A stretch of DNA of 64,000 bases from Flagellimonas marinaquae. Lineage in GTDB: Bacteria; Bacteroidota; Bacteroidia; Flavobacteriales; Flavobacteriaceae. The translations under genes were made by a program, and so were the position numbers. Positions 19,202 to 27,339 of this stretch are shown here, in pieces; position 1 is the first letter of the stretch, and each line of letters opens with the position of its first letter. The stretch lies in NCBI RefSeq assembly GCF_023716465.1, contig NZ_CP092415.1, forward strand, positions 2,829,501-2,893,500, given 5' to 3'. The notes beneath the pieces were generated by a model. It did no database searches. It was not told where the DNA came from and saw only the letters and a list, made by a program, of their open reading frames with translations.

Positions 19202-19245
19202 TGATATAGGTCATTGGAAAGAAGTAAGTTTTTTATAAAAATTTG
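19202..19245 (+). promoter_or_regulatory. CRP/FNR-type site 2 with -7 box (dnaJ-cbpM)
   Basis: Palindrome TGATATAGGTCA at 19202-19213. Its centre is 30.5 bases upstream of AAAATTTG (19238-19245), a 7/8 match to TAnnTTTG, 58 bases before the dnaJ ATG. No comparable box is seen at that distance in the upp direction. Confidence 0.55.
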
Positions 19246-19303
19246 AAAGAATCTTTTATTCAAATGATTTTTAGGTTGTACCACTAAGATTTTGTGACCA
19301 TTT

Positions 19304-20215
19304 ATGGAGTTTATCGATTATTATAAGGTTTTGGGGGTTGATAAAAAGGCGTCGCCCGAACAAATAAAAAAGGCATATCGCAAATTAGCGAGGAAATATC
19401 ATCCAGATCTTAACCCGAATGATGCCGAAGCGGAGAAAAACTTTAAACGGGTCAACGAGGCCCATGAGGTACTCTCGGATACCGAAAAAAGGAAAAAGTA
19501 CGACGAATATGGCAAGGACTGGCAGCACGCCGAAGCGTTTGAAAAAAACAAGCGATCCCGCACCCAATATGCTGGACAAAATGATTTTGAAGGGTATACC
19601 TATCGTCGCACTGGAGGGTCGAACCAAGATTTTTCCGATTTTTTCGAGTCCATGTTCGGTGGAGCATCAAGTTTTGGTTCCAAAGGCCAAAAGGTCCATT
19701 TTCGTGGTCAAGATTACAATGCCCAGCTCCAATTGTCGTTGATGGATGTGTACACGACACAAAAACAGACCCTTACCGTTAACGGAAAAAGTATCCGATT
19801 GACCATCCCTGCCGGTATCGAGGACGGACAGACCATTAAAATAAAAGGACATGGAGGTCCGGGAATCGATGGAGGCCCTGCCGGGGACCTTTACATTACA
19901 TTTTTCATTGTAAACCATACCGCTTTTAAACGAGATGGAGCAAACCTGTACAAGACGGTTCAAATTCCTTTGGTGAAAGCGGTACTTGGAGGCGATATTC
20001 AGGTCGAAACTTTAACGGGTAGGGTTAAATTAAAACTGGCACCGGGGACCGATAGTGGCACCAAAGTTAAACTCAAAGGGAAAGGATTTCCTAAATATAA
20101 GAAAGAAGGAGAATTTGGGGACCTCTATTTAACCTATACCGTTAAAATTCCAAAGCACCTTACACAAGAACAGAAAAGCCTCTTCGAATCCTTGGCAAAG
20201 ACCAATCTAGCATAG
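19304..20215 (+). CDS. cbpA: DnaJ-family co-chaperone, CbpA-like
   Basis: A protein of 303 residues. It has a J domain (1-70) with HPD at residues 33-35, a Gly/Phe-containing linker (about 85-125: [18 protein letters not shown]), and the DnaJ C-terminal substrate-binding domains (from about 130) with no Cys-rich zinc module. That layout is CbpA (type II J protein) rather than DnaJ. It would stimulate DnaK ATPase and hold unfolded proteins. The cbpM-like gene starts 7 bases later, the same pairing as the E. coli cbpAM operon. Confidence 0.92.
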   Translation: MEFIDYYKVLGVDKKASPEQIKKAYRKLARKYHPDLNPNDAEAEKNFKRVNEAHEVLSDTEKRKKYDEYGKDWQHAEAFEKNKRSRTQYAGQNDFEGYTYRRTGGSNQDFSDFFESMFGGASSFGSKGQKVHFRGQDYNAQLQLSLMDVYTTQKQTLTVNGKSIRLTIPAGIEDGQTIKIKGHGGPGIDGGPAGDLYITFFIVNHTAFKRDGANLYKTVQIPLVKAVLGGDIQVETLTGRVKLKLAPGTDSGTKVKLKGKGFPKYKKEGEFGDLYLTYTVKIPKHLTQEQKSLFESLAKTNLA

Positions 20216-20222
20216 CACAGTC

Positions 20223-20513
20223 ATGAAAAAAGAAAACTTTATATCCATCAAAACATTTTGTGAAAACCATGGGGTAGGCGAATCTTTTATCTATTCCATG
20301 TACGAATACGAAATTTTGCAGGTCCAACAGGAAAAAGAAGCGGGAATGCTCCACCTGGACGATCTTCCCCTTTTGGAAAAAATGGTGCGTCTGCATCATG
20401 ACCTCGATATAAACCCGGAAGGGATACAAGCCGTACACCATCTTTTGGGGCAGGTGGAAAGTTTACAGCAAGAGGTCGCCTCACTTAAAAAGAAACTGGA
20501 CAGATTGGAGTAA
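20223..20513 (+). CDS. cbpM: CbpM-like chaperone modulator
   Basis: A protein of 96 residues of the MerR-like HTH/CbpM type: ISIKTFCENHGVGESFIYSM at the N-terminus, then a C-terminal coiled coil (about 74-96: VESLQQEVASLKKKLDRLE). In E. coli, CbpM binds the J domain of CbpA and inhibits it. The gene directly follows cbpA, supporting the same role. No DNA-binding role is implied. Confidence 0.85.
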   Translation: MKKENFISIKTFCENHGVGESFIYSMYEYEILQVQQEKEAGMLHLDDLPLLEKMVRLHHDLDINPEGIQAVHHLLGQVESLQQEVASLKKKLDRLE

Positions 20514-20534
20514 AATCCGATCGAGGTTTGGATA

Positions 20535-20577
20535 TGACCTAGATCATTGGAATTAAAATACACGAAACCTAATTTTA
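20535..20577 (+). promoter_or_regulatory. CRP/FNR-type site 3 with -7 box (first usp gene)
   Basis: Palindrome TGACCTAGATCA at 20535-20546 inside the longer inverted repeat ATGACCTAGATCAT. Its centre is 29.5 bases upstream of TAATTTTA (20570-20577), a 7/8 match to TAnnTTTG. It predicts a leader of roughly 85 bases. Confidence 0.65.
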
Positions 20578-20607
20578 GTCGAAATAAAAAAATGGAAATG
20601 GTACAGG

Positions 20608-20629
20608 GTATTGCCGAACAAGGCAGTAC
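20608..20629 (+). other. Hairpin in the usp leader
   Basis: GTATTGCC pairs with GGCAGTAC (8 pairs, one wobble) around the loop GAACAA, inside the predicted 5' leader of the first usp gene. No T-run follows. Its role is unknown; it may be an mRNA stability element. Confidence 0.4.
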
Positions 20630-20672
20630 TTGATTTGGTAGCCAATGTCATTTTTCGCAAACCATGGATATT

Positions 20673-21494
20673 ATGAAAAAAATACTGGTTCCCGTTGATT
20701 TTTCCGAACACTCGGAATATGCTTTGCATGTAGCCGCCATTATTGCCAAACAGCATAATGCAGGCATTGTTTTGCTTCATATGATCGGAATGTCCGATTC
20801 GGTTCTGGCCAATTCCGAGATCGCAGAGGAGGCAGAAGCCAAATACTATCTTAACTTGGCGAAGGATAAAATCAAACAATATACAGAAAAAGAATACCTC
20901 AAAGGAATATCGCTAGAGGCCATTATCCAAAACTACAAAGACTTTGAGGAGGTAAATAATGTGGCCGAAGAGAAAAATTGTGATTTGGTGGTGATGGGGT
21001 CTCACGGTACCAGCGGGATAAGCGAGCTTTTTGTTGGGTCCAATACGGAAAAAGTGGTACGTACATCCAATGTTCCGGTAATAGTGATCAAAAAACCACA
21101 CCAAGATTTTACCATAAAGAAAATGGTCATGGCCACTGATTTTGCCAATAAAAGTGTATCTGCTTATATTAAGGCCGATACCTTTGCCAAATTGTTCAAT
21201 GCTAGTTTAGAAGTGGTCTATGTGAATACCACAGGGGCCAACTTCATTGGATACGACATTGTGGATAAAAGACTGGAAGCCTTTAAAAAAGAGCTGGGCA
21301 AGGACGTCAACATTAATTTCTACAGTAGCCCAAGTGTAGAACGCGGAATTCTTAAGTATTGTCAGGAAAAGAATGCCGATCTATTGGTAATTCCAACACA
21401 TGGTAGAAAAGGTCTGGCACATTTTGTTGTGGGCAGTTTGGCCGAAAATGTTTCCAACCATGCGCAAATGCCTGTTATGACGATAAAAATGTGA
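20673..21494 (+). CDS. Universal stress protein, two tandem Usp domains
   Basis: A protein of 273 residues from ATG 20673 (an ATG three codons earlier is possible). Both Usp domains keep the ATP-binding G-x2-G-x9-G-S pattern: GSHGTSGISELFVGS in the first and THGRKGLAHFVVGS in the second. It begins with the typical KKILVPVDFSEHSEYAL. Usp proteins bind ATP or other ligands and support survival during energy, oxygen or stress limitation. Of the five usp genes here it is the only one with two intact motifs. It ends directly against the convergent TerB-like gene. Confidence 0.93.
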   Translation: MKKILVPVDFSEHSEYALHVAAIIAKQHNAGIVLLHMIGMSDSVLANSEIAEEAEAKYYLNLAKDKIKQYTEKEYLKGISLEAIIQNYKDFEEVNNVAEEKNCDLVVMGSHGTSGISELFVGSNTEKVVRTSNVPVIVIKKPHQDFTIKKMVMATDFANKSVSAYIKADTFAKLFNASLEVVYVNTTGANFIGYDIVDKRLEAFKKELGKDVNINFYSSPSVERGILKYCQEKNADLLVIPTHGRKGLAHFVVGSLAENVSNHAQMPVMTIKM

Positions 21495-21899
21495 TCAACG
21501 GTCAAAAAGCAGCTGTAAACGCCCCAATAAGATCAATTCCGATTTGTTGCTGCCATAAAACGAAGCTGTGATCGCTCTCGAAGTGGACATGGCCAAATTT
21601 TTGATCTTTGGGGTAAATAACAGTTCGTGCTCCGTATAAAAAGCTTCGAATTCTTCATAAATTTCCTCGGGGTCTTTTTCATATTCCAGTAGCCCATCAA
21701 AAACGGTGATTATCTGCAGTGCGGCGTCGGCACCAAATTCGTCCTCAATATCATCTACTTCCAACCATTGCTCACGGACCACCTCGTTAAATTTCTCCAT
21801 TTCGTTCATATGCACACTGTGATCGGCCATGGCCATGGCATAGAATAGTTTCCCCAAATTCTGATATAGTTCGTTGCCCATTTTCGTCCTGTGTGTCAT
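21495..21899 (-). CDS. TerB-like small helical protein
   Basis: A protein of 134 residues, mostly acidic and helical. The segment YAMAMADHSVHMNEMEKF (about residues 20-37) matches the tellurite-resistance TerB motif, in which acidic residues bind metal. Another Met at 21881 could be the start. No other ter genes are nearby, so tellurite resistance itself is not implied. It is the only minus-strand gene in this part of the island apart from upp, and regulatory site 4 has a well-placed -7 box pointing towards it. Confidence 0.6.
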   Translation of the reverse strand: MTHRTKMGNELYQNLGKLFYAMAMADHSVHMNEMEKFNEVVREQWLEVDDIEDEFGADAALQIITVFDGLLEYEKDPEEIYEEFEAFYTEHELLFTPKIKNLAMSTSRAITASFYGSNKSELILLGRLQLLFDR

Positions 21900-21927
21900 G
21901 ATCTTTTGTGTTTAAGTGCTCAATCAA

Positions 21928-21970
21928 TAAATATACTTATCAGTAAAGTTTTTCTACATGATGTAAATCA
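21928..21970 (-). promoter_or_regulatory. CRP/FNR-type site 4 with -7 box (TerB-like gene)
   Basis: Palindrome TGATGTAAATCA at 21959-21970. On the minus strand its centre is 29.5 bases upstream of TATATTTA (21935 down to 21928), a 7/8 match to TAnnTTTG, with the TerB-like ATG about 29 bases beyond the box. The same palindrome ends 18 bases before the histidine kinase ATG on the plus strand, so it may also affect that gene, perhaps as autoregulation. Confidence 0.6.
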
Positions 21971-21988
21971 GTAAATTTATTTGCTGTT

Positions 21989-23518
21989 ATGGAAGGATTT
22001 AAAGAAATAGATGTACTGGATATTTTATCGGAAATCATTTCTGAGGGAATCCTGATTGTGAATGACCAACATAGTATTACGGCTAGCAACCATGCGGCAA
22101 ATGTAATGTTCGGCTATGGTGAAGGAGAGCTCATCGGCGAACCATTGGATGTTTTGATACCCAAAAGCTCCAGAGCCGACCATGGCAAACTTGTTTCTGG
22201 TTTTATGCAACATGGAAAGGCCCGGCAGATGGGTAAAGGGTTGGATTTGGTCGGTCGATGTAAAAATGGGGATGAGTTTCCACTGGAAATAAGCCTCAAT
22301 CCTTTTAAATTGAACAGTAAAAGGTATGTATTGGCCTTGATCATGGATATCACCGAAAAAAAGAAGGCCAAAGAAACCATAGATTATTGGTTTAAAATTT
22401 TTGATGAATCCCTAAATGAAATCTATGTTTTTGATCCAGAAACATTGGTTTTTATCAATGTAAACCTCGGGGCTCAAAAAAACTTGGGCTTCAGCATGCA
22501 AGAGTTGGCACAAATGTCGGTGTTGGATATTAAACCGAGCCTTTCGGAAGCGGTAATGAGACGTTTGGTTTCCCCATTGTTGTCCAAACGCAAACAAAAA
22601 GTTGTGTTTGAAACAGAACATAAGCGCAAAGATGGATCCACCTATCCTGTTGAGGTACATTTACAGATTTCCTTTATAGGGAAACGAAAAGTATTTGTGG
22701 CCATTGTTTTGGATATTACGGAAAGGAAAAATTATACCCAGCAACTGGAGAAGACCGTCGAGGAAAGAACACAACAATTGCAAGAGGCCCTAAAGGCCGA
22801 AAAGAAGCTCAATGAACTTAAAACAAAGTTTCTCTCATTGGTGTCGCACGAGTTTAAGACGCCGTTGACCAGCATTCTCACCTCAACATCGTTATTGGCC
22901 AAATACACCGAATCCGAACAGCAAAACAAAAGGGACAAACATATTGCCACTATTAAATCAAAAGTAAAGTACTTGGATGGTATCCTAACGGACTTTTTGT
23001 CCATAGAACGGTTGGAGCTGGGCAAGGTAAAATATGAGTTAACCACATTCCCCTTGAGCAAGGTGATCAATGAGGTGATCTACGATGCCAATATGCTGCT
23101 AAAAGAAGGACAACGAATAAAATACCCGAACAATATCGATGGTATTGTATTGGATTTTGATGAGAAAATGCTTGTTCTGGCCTTATCCAATTTGGTCCAT
23201 AATGCGATAAAATATTCTCCCGAGGAAACGGATATAGAGCTTAGGGTAACCATGGAGCAAGAACAATTGAATATTGAGGTGGTCGACGAAGGCTTTGGAA
23301 TACCACCAGAAGACCGACCCTTTATTTTTGATAGGTACTACCGGGCCTCCAATGTACTTACAGTTCAAGGAACCGGAATCGGGTTGAATATTGTGAGGCA
23401 ACATATGCATAACCTCGATGCCAATGTTACTTTTAAAAGTAACAGGGAAAAAGGATCCACATTTACACTGCACATACCAATTAAAAACAAGGAAAATGAA
23501 AAAAATCTTACTGGTTGA
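21989..23518 (+). CDS. PAS-PAS sensor histidine kinase, FixL-like first PAS
   Basis: A soluble protein of 509 residues with no membrane segment. PAS 1 (about 8-125) resembles the FixL haem-PAS: His65 in SSRADHGKLV aligns with the FixL proximal haem ligand, and the MGKGLDLVGRCKNGDEFPLE stretch (81-100) follows. This pattern is also common in PAS domains without haem. PAS 2 spans about 130-248, followed by a coiled coil, HisKA with SHEFKTPL (His287), and HATPase_c with Asn405, DEGFGIP and GTGIGL. It overlaps the response regulator gene by 23 bases, so they are a translationally coupled pair. Probable role: cytoplasmic sensing of oxygen, redox or energy state. Confidence 0.92.
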   Translation: MEGFKEIDVLDILSEIISEGILIVNDQHSITASNHAANVMFGYGEGELIGEPLDVLIPKSSRADHGKLVSGFMQHGKARQMGKGLDLVGRCKNGDEFPLEISLNPFKLNSKRYVLALIMDITEKKKAKETIDYWFKIFDESLNEIYVFDPETLVFINVNLGAQKNLGFSMQELAQMSVLDIKPSLSEAVMRRLVSPLLSKRKQKVVFETEHKRKDGSTYPVEVHLQISFIGKRKVFVAIVLDITERKNYTQQLEKTVEERTQQLQEALKAEKKLNELKTKFLSLVSHEFKTPLTSILTSTSLLAKYTESEQQNKRDKHIATIKSKVKYLDGILTDFLSIERLELGKVKYELTTFPLSKVINEVIYDANMLLKEGQRIKYPNNIDGIVLDFDEKMLVLALSNLVHNAIKYSPEETDIELRVTMEQEQLNIEVVDEGFGIPPEDRPFIFDRYYRASNVLTVQGTGIGLNIVRQHMHNLDANVTFKSNREKGSTFTLHIPIKNKENEKNLTG

Positions 23519-24545
23519 GGATGACACCTCGCTACGGGAGAATGTAGCGGAACTGTTGGAATTGTCCGGTTATACCGTATGTTCGGCATCAAATGGAAAA
23601 ATAGCCGTTCCAATGGCCATAAAGGAATGTCCCGATCTGGTTCTTTGTGATATCATGATGCCGGAAATGGATGGGTACGAGGTATTGGAGGAATTATCTA
23701 CAAAGGAATCCACAAGGTATATCCCGTTTATATTTATATCGGCAAAAACGGAAAGGCAAGATGTAAGAAGGGGTATGAACCTTGGTGCAGATGACTATTT
23801 GACCAAGCCGTTCGAAGAGGAGGAGCTATTGGGAGCCATAACCTGCCGACTGGAAAAAGCTGAACAAATGCAAGCTGTACTATCCAATGAATCCATTAAT
23901 AAAAATGGGGAGGGTGAAATACGATCTCTGAACGAGCTCAAAAACTTTTTTGACGACCATGGTCAGTTGCTTTCTTACGCCAAGGACGACATTATCTACA
24001 ATAGAGGAGATCATTCCAATATGGTTTACCTTATTTTAAAAGGGATCATAAAAAGCTGCGCCTTGGACGAAGAGGGCAAGGAGTTGATCACCGCTATATA
24101 TTCGGAAGACGATTTTTTGGGATTTACATCCCTTACGGACCATTTGCCCTATCAGGAATATGCCATTGCCATTGAAGATGTTGAGTTAGCAGGAATCTCC
24201 AAGGAAAAGGTCAAGGCAATTTTGGAAGATAATAAAAGCGTTTCCTTGGAACTGATGGATGTAATCACCGATAATTTGTCCGACATTAAAAAACAATTGC
24301 TGCAAATGGCCTATAGTTCGGTAAGAAAGAAAACCGCACAGACCTTATTGCGTTTTTCCCGGGCAATAAACAAGAACAAACGTGGACCATTAAAAATTGC
24401 TCGCAGCGATTTGGCCGGAGTGGCAGGCATTGCCACCGAGAGCCTGATCAGAACCCTTTCCGATTTTAAGCATGAAGGACTAATTGCCATAGAAAATAGA
24501 AATATTCTTGTGTTGGAACCAGAGGCATTGGAGCAGGTCCACTAA
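23496..24545 (+). CDS. Response regulator fused to Crp/Fnr-type cNBD and HTH
   Basis: A protein of 349 residues from ATG 23496, which gives the REC start MKKILLVEDD; the frame extends upstream inside the kinase gene. REC domain: acidic pair Asp9/Asp10, phospho-acceptor Asp52 (LCDIMMPEMDG), Lys104 (LTKPF). A cyclic-nucleotide-binding-like barrel covers about 150-265. The HTH_Crp is at about 275-345, with the recognition helix TESLIRTL (Glu315 and Arg319, the E-x3-R pair that contacts TGA half-sites in CRP and FNR). There is no Fnr-type N-terminal Cys cluster, so sensing is presumably through the kinase. It is the candidate activator for the eight TGA-N6-TCA sites around it. Confidence 0.93.
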   Translation: MKKILLVEDDTSLRENVAELLELSGYTVCSASNGKIAVPMAIKECPDLVLCDIMMPEMDGYEVLEELSTKESTRYIPFIFISAKTERQDVRRGMNLGADDYLTKPFEEEELLGAITCRLEKAEQMQAVLSNESINKNGEGEIRSLNELKNFFDDHGQLLSYAKDDIIYNRGDHSNMVYLILKGIIKSCALDEEGKELITAIYSEDDFLGFTSLTDHLPYQEYAIAIEDVELAGISKEKVKAILEDNKSVSLELMDVITDNLSDIKKQLLQMAYSSVRKKTAQTLLRFSRAINKNKRGPLKIARSDLAGVAGIATESLIRTLSDFKHEGLIAIENRNILVLEPEALEQVH

Positions 24546-24570
24546 AAAATCACGTCATAAATAGCGCAAG

Positions 24571-24612
24571 TGATATTTATCATTCCGTTTGTTTTAATCA
24601 ATAGCAATCTTG
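24571..24612 (+). promoter_or_regulatory. CRP/FNR-type site 5 with weak -7 box (second usp gene)
   Basis: Palindrome TGATATTTATCA at 24571-24582, symmetric to TGAT-N4-ATCA. Its centre is 28.5 bases upstream of CAATCTTG (24605-24612), a 6/8 match to TAnnTTTG, which lies 19 bases before the ATG. Confidence 0.6.
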
Positions 24613-24631
24613 CACCATCAATTTATGACAA

Positions 24632-25468
24632 ATGAAGAATATTCTGGTCCCCACGGATTTTTCGGAAAATTCCATTCAGGCGCTAAAGTATGCCCAAGTG
24701 CTGCTCAGCGGAATGGAATGCAATTTCTACGTGTTATATGTTGGCACCCTACTGGATACCAAAGCTGATGCAGAATCGCTCCAAGAAAAAACGGACGAGA
24801 CCAGAAAAAATACTAAAAGGCGACTGAATGATCTGGTACGGGCGGAACGTAAAAAAAGTACTAAGGCCAATCACTTTTTTTTCGCTTTGCACGAGTACGG
24901 TTTTTTTATTCCGATCATAAAAAAACATCTGGAAGAACAAGATATCCATCTTATTGTAATGGGTACCAAAGGTGTTTCCGGTTTTCGGGAAAAAGTGGTG
25001 GGGAGCAATGCCGGCGATGTTATTACCAAAGTGCAGTGCAATACTCTCGTGGTTCCGCAACATGTTGATTTGTCCAAACCCCGAGAAATAGCTTTCCCTA
25101 CGGACTTTAATATATTTTATTCCTTAAAGATCTTGCGCCCCATGGTGGAAATGGTGCAGTGCAGCAATGCGAAGCTAAGGATCATGAATGCCTTGAAATA
25201 TGGTGATACCCTAAGTGAAGAGCAACAGAAAAATAAGGAATATCTTATGGACTTTATGGAAGAGACCTTTCCGAAGGTGCACAGTTTTCATACCATTACC
25301 AATCAAAAGGTAAAGTCGGCCATACAATGCTTTGCGGAGAGCAGGGAGGTCGATATGATGATCATGGTGGCCAAAAACCTAAATTTTATACAACAGATTC
25401 TGTTCGATTCCATAGTGGAGCAAATAAGTTTTCATACCAAAATTCCATTTTACGTAATTCACGAGTAG
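24632..25468 (+). CDS. Universal stress protein, tandem Usp, degenerate second domain
   Basis: A protein of 278 residues. The first domain begins MKNILVPTDFSENSIQAL and has the ATP motif GTKGVSGFREKVVGS. In the second domain the equivalent segment (MIMVAKNLNFIQQILFDS) has lost the glycines, so only one nucleotide site is expected. It is a single-gene transcript under site 5, with about 150 bases to the next usp gene. Confidence 0.92.
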   Translation: MKNILVPTDFSENSIQALKYAQVLLSGMECNFYVLYVGTLLDTKADAESLQEKTDETRKNTKRRLNDLVRAERKKSTKANHFFFALHEYGFFIPIIKKHLEEQDIHLIVMGTKGVSGFREKVVGSNAGDVITKVQCNTLVVPQHVDLSKPREIAFPTDFNIFYSLKILRPMVEMVQCSNAKLRIMNALKYGDTLSEEQQKNKEYLMDFMEETFPKVHSFHTITNQKVKSAIQCFAESREVDMMIMVAKNLNFIQQILFDSIVEQISFHTKIPFYVIHE

Positions 25469-25542
25469 TGTTTTAATTAAATCGTTCGGTTGGTTTTTGT
25501 GTGTGATACCTAAACCGATAATCCTCAAGTTTTTGTGATAGG

Positions 25543-25585
25543 TGATGGAAATCATAGTATATAATAAACTAGCTAAATAGCTTTG
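25543..25585 (+). promoter_or_regulatory. CRP/FNR-type site 6 with perfect -7 box (third usp gene)
   Basis: Palindrome TGATGGAAATCA at 25543-25554. Its centre is 29.5 bases upstream of TAGCTTTG (25578-25585), an exact match to TAnnTTTG, 30 bases before the ATG. It is the best example of the shared promoter layout. Confidence 0.75.
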
Positions 25586-25615
25586 TTACGATAAGGGATT
25601 TTTAATAATTGAGCT

Positions 25616-26458
25616 ATGTTCAGAGTTGTATTGCCCACCGATTTTTCAGATAATGCATTCCATGCCATTTCCTATGCAGTAAAACTGTTGGAAAAGTCCA
25701 CTTGTATTTTTTATCTGGTACATGCATATACCCCACCAGTGTACAGGGCCGATTATACTTTGGGCAGCCCGGGCCAATTGGGATTGCCTGATACAGAAAA
25801 GTACAAAGCCGAAGAAGCTTTGGAAAAAACAAGGCAAAAAATCAAGGCACAGTTCAATATACCGACCCACACGTATGTAACCCACGCTGCTTTTAATTCG
25901 TTGGCAGATGAAATCGCATCCATAACCAATAAGGAGAACATCGATTTTGTGGTAATGGGCACACAAGGGGCAACAGGAGCGAAGGAAATTTTATTTGGCT
26001 CCAATACGGTGCATGTAATTCAGAGAACTAGTGTTCCAATTCTTGCCATACCCTCGTTTTTTGAGTTTAAACCCCCACACAATATATTGTTTCCAACCGA
26101 TTTTGAAGTAGATTACGATAAGGCCAATATTGATTTTTTACTCAAGCTTTCCAAACTATGGCATGCTAAACTGCATGTTTTACATGTATCATCGCCAAGC
26201 GGATTGGATGCCGATCAAGAAAAGAACAAAACCTATTTGCAGGGCATGTTGTTAGAAGAGAATACTGTTTTCTACGATTTACCGGACCAAGAACTGATAG
26301 AAGGCATCAATGGGTTTCAGAACAAGGCCCAAGTCGAACTGTTGGCCATGGTGAAAAACAAACACTCATTTATTGAACGCCTTTTTATAGAACCGATCAT
26401 TAAAAATATAGGGTTACATGCCAGAGTTCCTTTTTTGGTTCTCCCCTATAACCAATAA
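25616..26458 (+). CDS. Universal stress protein, tandem Usp, degenerate second domain
   Basis: A protein of 280 residues. First domain: VVLPTDFSDNAFHAI start and ATP motif GTQGATGAKEILFGS. Second domain: the motif is replaced by MVKNKHSFIERLFIEP. It is only 7 bases from the following usp gene, so the two are one transcript from site 6. Confidence 0.92.
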   Translation: MFRVVLPTDFSDNAFHAISYAVKLLEKSTCIFYLVHAYTPPVYRADYTLGSPGQLGLPDTEKYKAEEALEKTRQKIKAQFNIPTHTYVTHAAFNSLADEIASITNKENIDFVVMGTQGATGAKEILFGSNTVHVIQRTSVPILAIPSFFEFKPPHNILFPTDFEVDYDKANIDFLLKLSKLWHAKLHVLHVSSPSGLDADQEKNKTYLQGMLLEENTVFYDLPDQELIEGINGFQNKAQVELLAMVKNKHSFIERLFIEPIIKNIGLHARVPFLVLPYNQ

Positions 26459-26465
26459 TTAAATT

Positions 26466-27281
26466 ATGTTACAGATTTTAGTACCCACCGATTTTTCAAA
26501 CAATTCTTACAATGCGCTGTTCTATGCCGCTAAATTGTTCAAGAACAAGAAAAGTACATTTCATATTGTAAATGTGTGCAGTACCAAGAACGATCCAAAA
26601 AAGGAAGAGGCCCAATTGGAATCGGCCCAAGGATTGGATGCATTGGTACATCGGCTGATCAGGGATGTAGGAGAGAATTCGAACCATGACTATAAAAAAA
26701 TATCGCTATGTTCGGATTTATCCGAGGGGATTGCTGATTATGCCAAAACAAACAAAGTGGACCTTACCGTAATTGGAAACAAGGCACAAGAAGAAGTCAA
26801 ACATATTCTGTTCGGGAACAATGCCATGCAGTTAGTTCGAGAAATAACCCATTGCCCTGTATTGATCGTGCCCTTGGAAATCGATTTTAAAAAGGTGGAT
26901 AAACTGGCTTTTACATCCAATTATACCTATCCTATTGCAGAAGAAAATAGTAAGGCCATCATTTTTTTTAGTGAATTGATGGATAGTGTTGTTGTGCCAA
27001 TGCGCATTCAAGAAAATAAAGGGAACGATACTGCCGAAAAGAACAGAACCCAATTTTTAAATGCGATTGCCCATAAAAGTGGAAAAGAGGTCGAGTTGCC
27101 CATTTTCGATGGCAAGGTGAACACGATTTTGGAATTTGTAGATCTCTGGAAAATAGATATGCTCTGCATGGTGTACTACCCGCACCACTTCTTTTTGGAG
27201 TTTATAGGCAATGGCATTATAAAGGAACTGAATACCAAATTAAAAGTCCCTTTTTTAATTTTGCCCAACCGCCAAAGTTGA
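26466..27281 (+). CDS. Universal stress protein, tandem Usp, both ATP motifs eroded
   Basis: A protein of 271 residues. The N-terminal LQILVPTDFSNNSYNAL is typical, but the first-domain loop reads GNKAQEEVKHILFGN (glycines partly lost) and the second has none (MVYYPHHFFLEFIGN). It may bind another ligand or act only as a dimer partner. Its stop codon is part of regulatory site 7 for the next gene. Confidence 0.88.
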   Translation: MLQILVPTDFSNNSYNALFYAAKLFKNKKSTFHIVNVCSTKNDPKKEEAQLESAQGLDALVHRLIRDVGENSNHDYKKISLCSDLSEGIADYAKTNKVDLTVIGNKAQEEVKHILFGNNAMQLVREITHCPVLIVPLEIDFKKVDKLAFTSNYTYPIAEENSKAIIFFSELMDSVVVPMRIQENKGNDTAEKNRTQFLNAIAHKSGKEVELPIFDGKVNTILEFVDLWKIDMLCMVYYPHHFFLEFIGNGIIKELNTKLKVPFLILPNRQS

Positions 27282-27321
27282 CGAAAATCATGGCATAACC
27301 TATTGAATCATACTAAATTTC
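27279..27321 (+). promoter_or_regulatory. CRP/FNR-type site 7 with -7 box (fifth usp gene)
   Basis: Palindrome TGACGAAAATCA at 27279-27290, overlapping the stop codon of the previous gene. Its centre is 29.5 bases upstream of TAAATTTC (27314-27321), a 7/8 match to TAnnTTTG. A start site near 27328 would favour the ATG at 27340. Confidence 0.6.
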
Positions 27322-27339
27322 AGGAAAATGAGATTACGT

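Noticed and set aside
19111..19284. 58-residue N-terminal extension of upp
   Set aside because: It is not part of the uracil phosphoribosyltransferase family and overlaps regulatory site 2; ATG 19110 gives the normal length.
21495..21899. Tellurite resistance operon
   Set aside because: Only a single TerB-like gene is present, with no terC, terD or terZ relatives.
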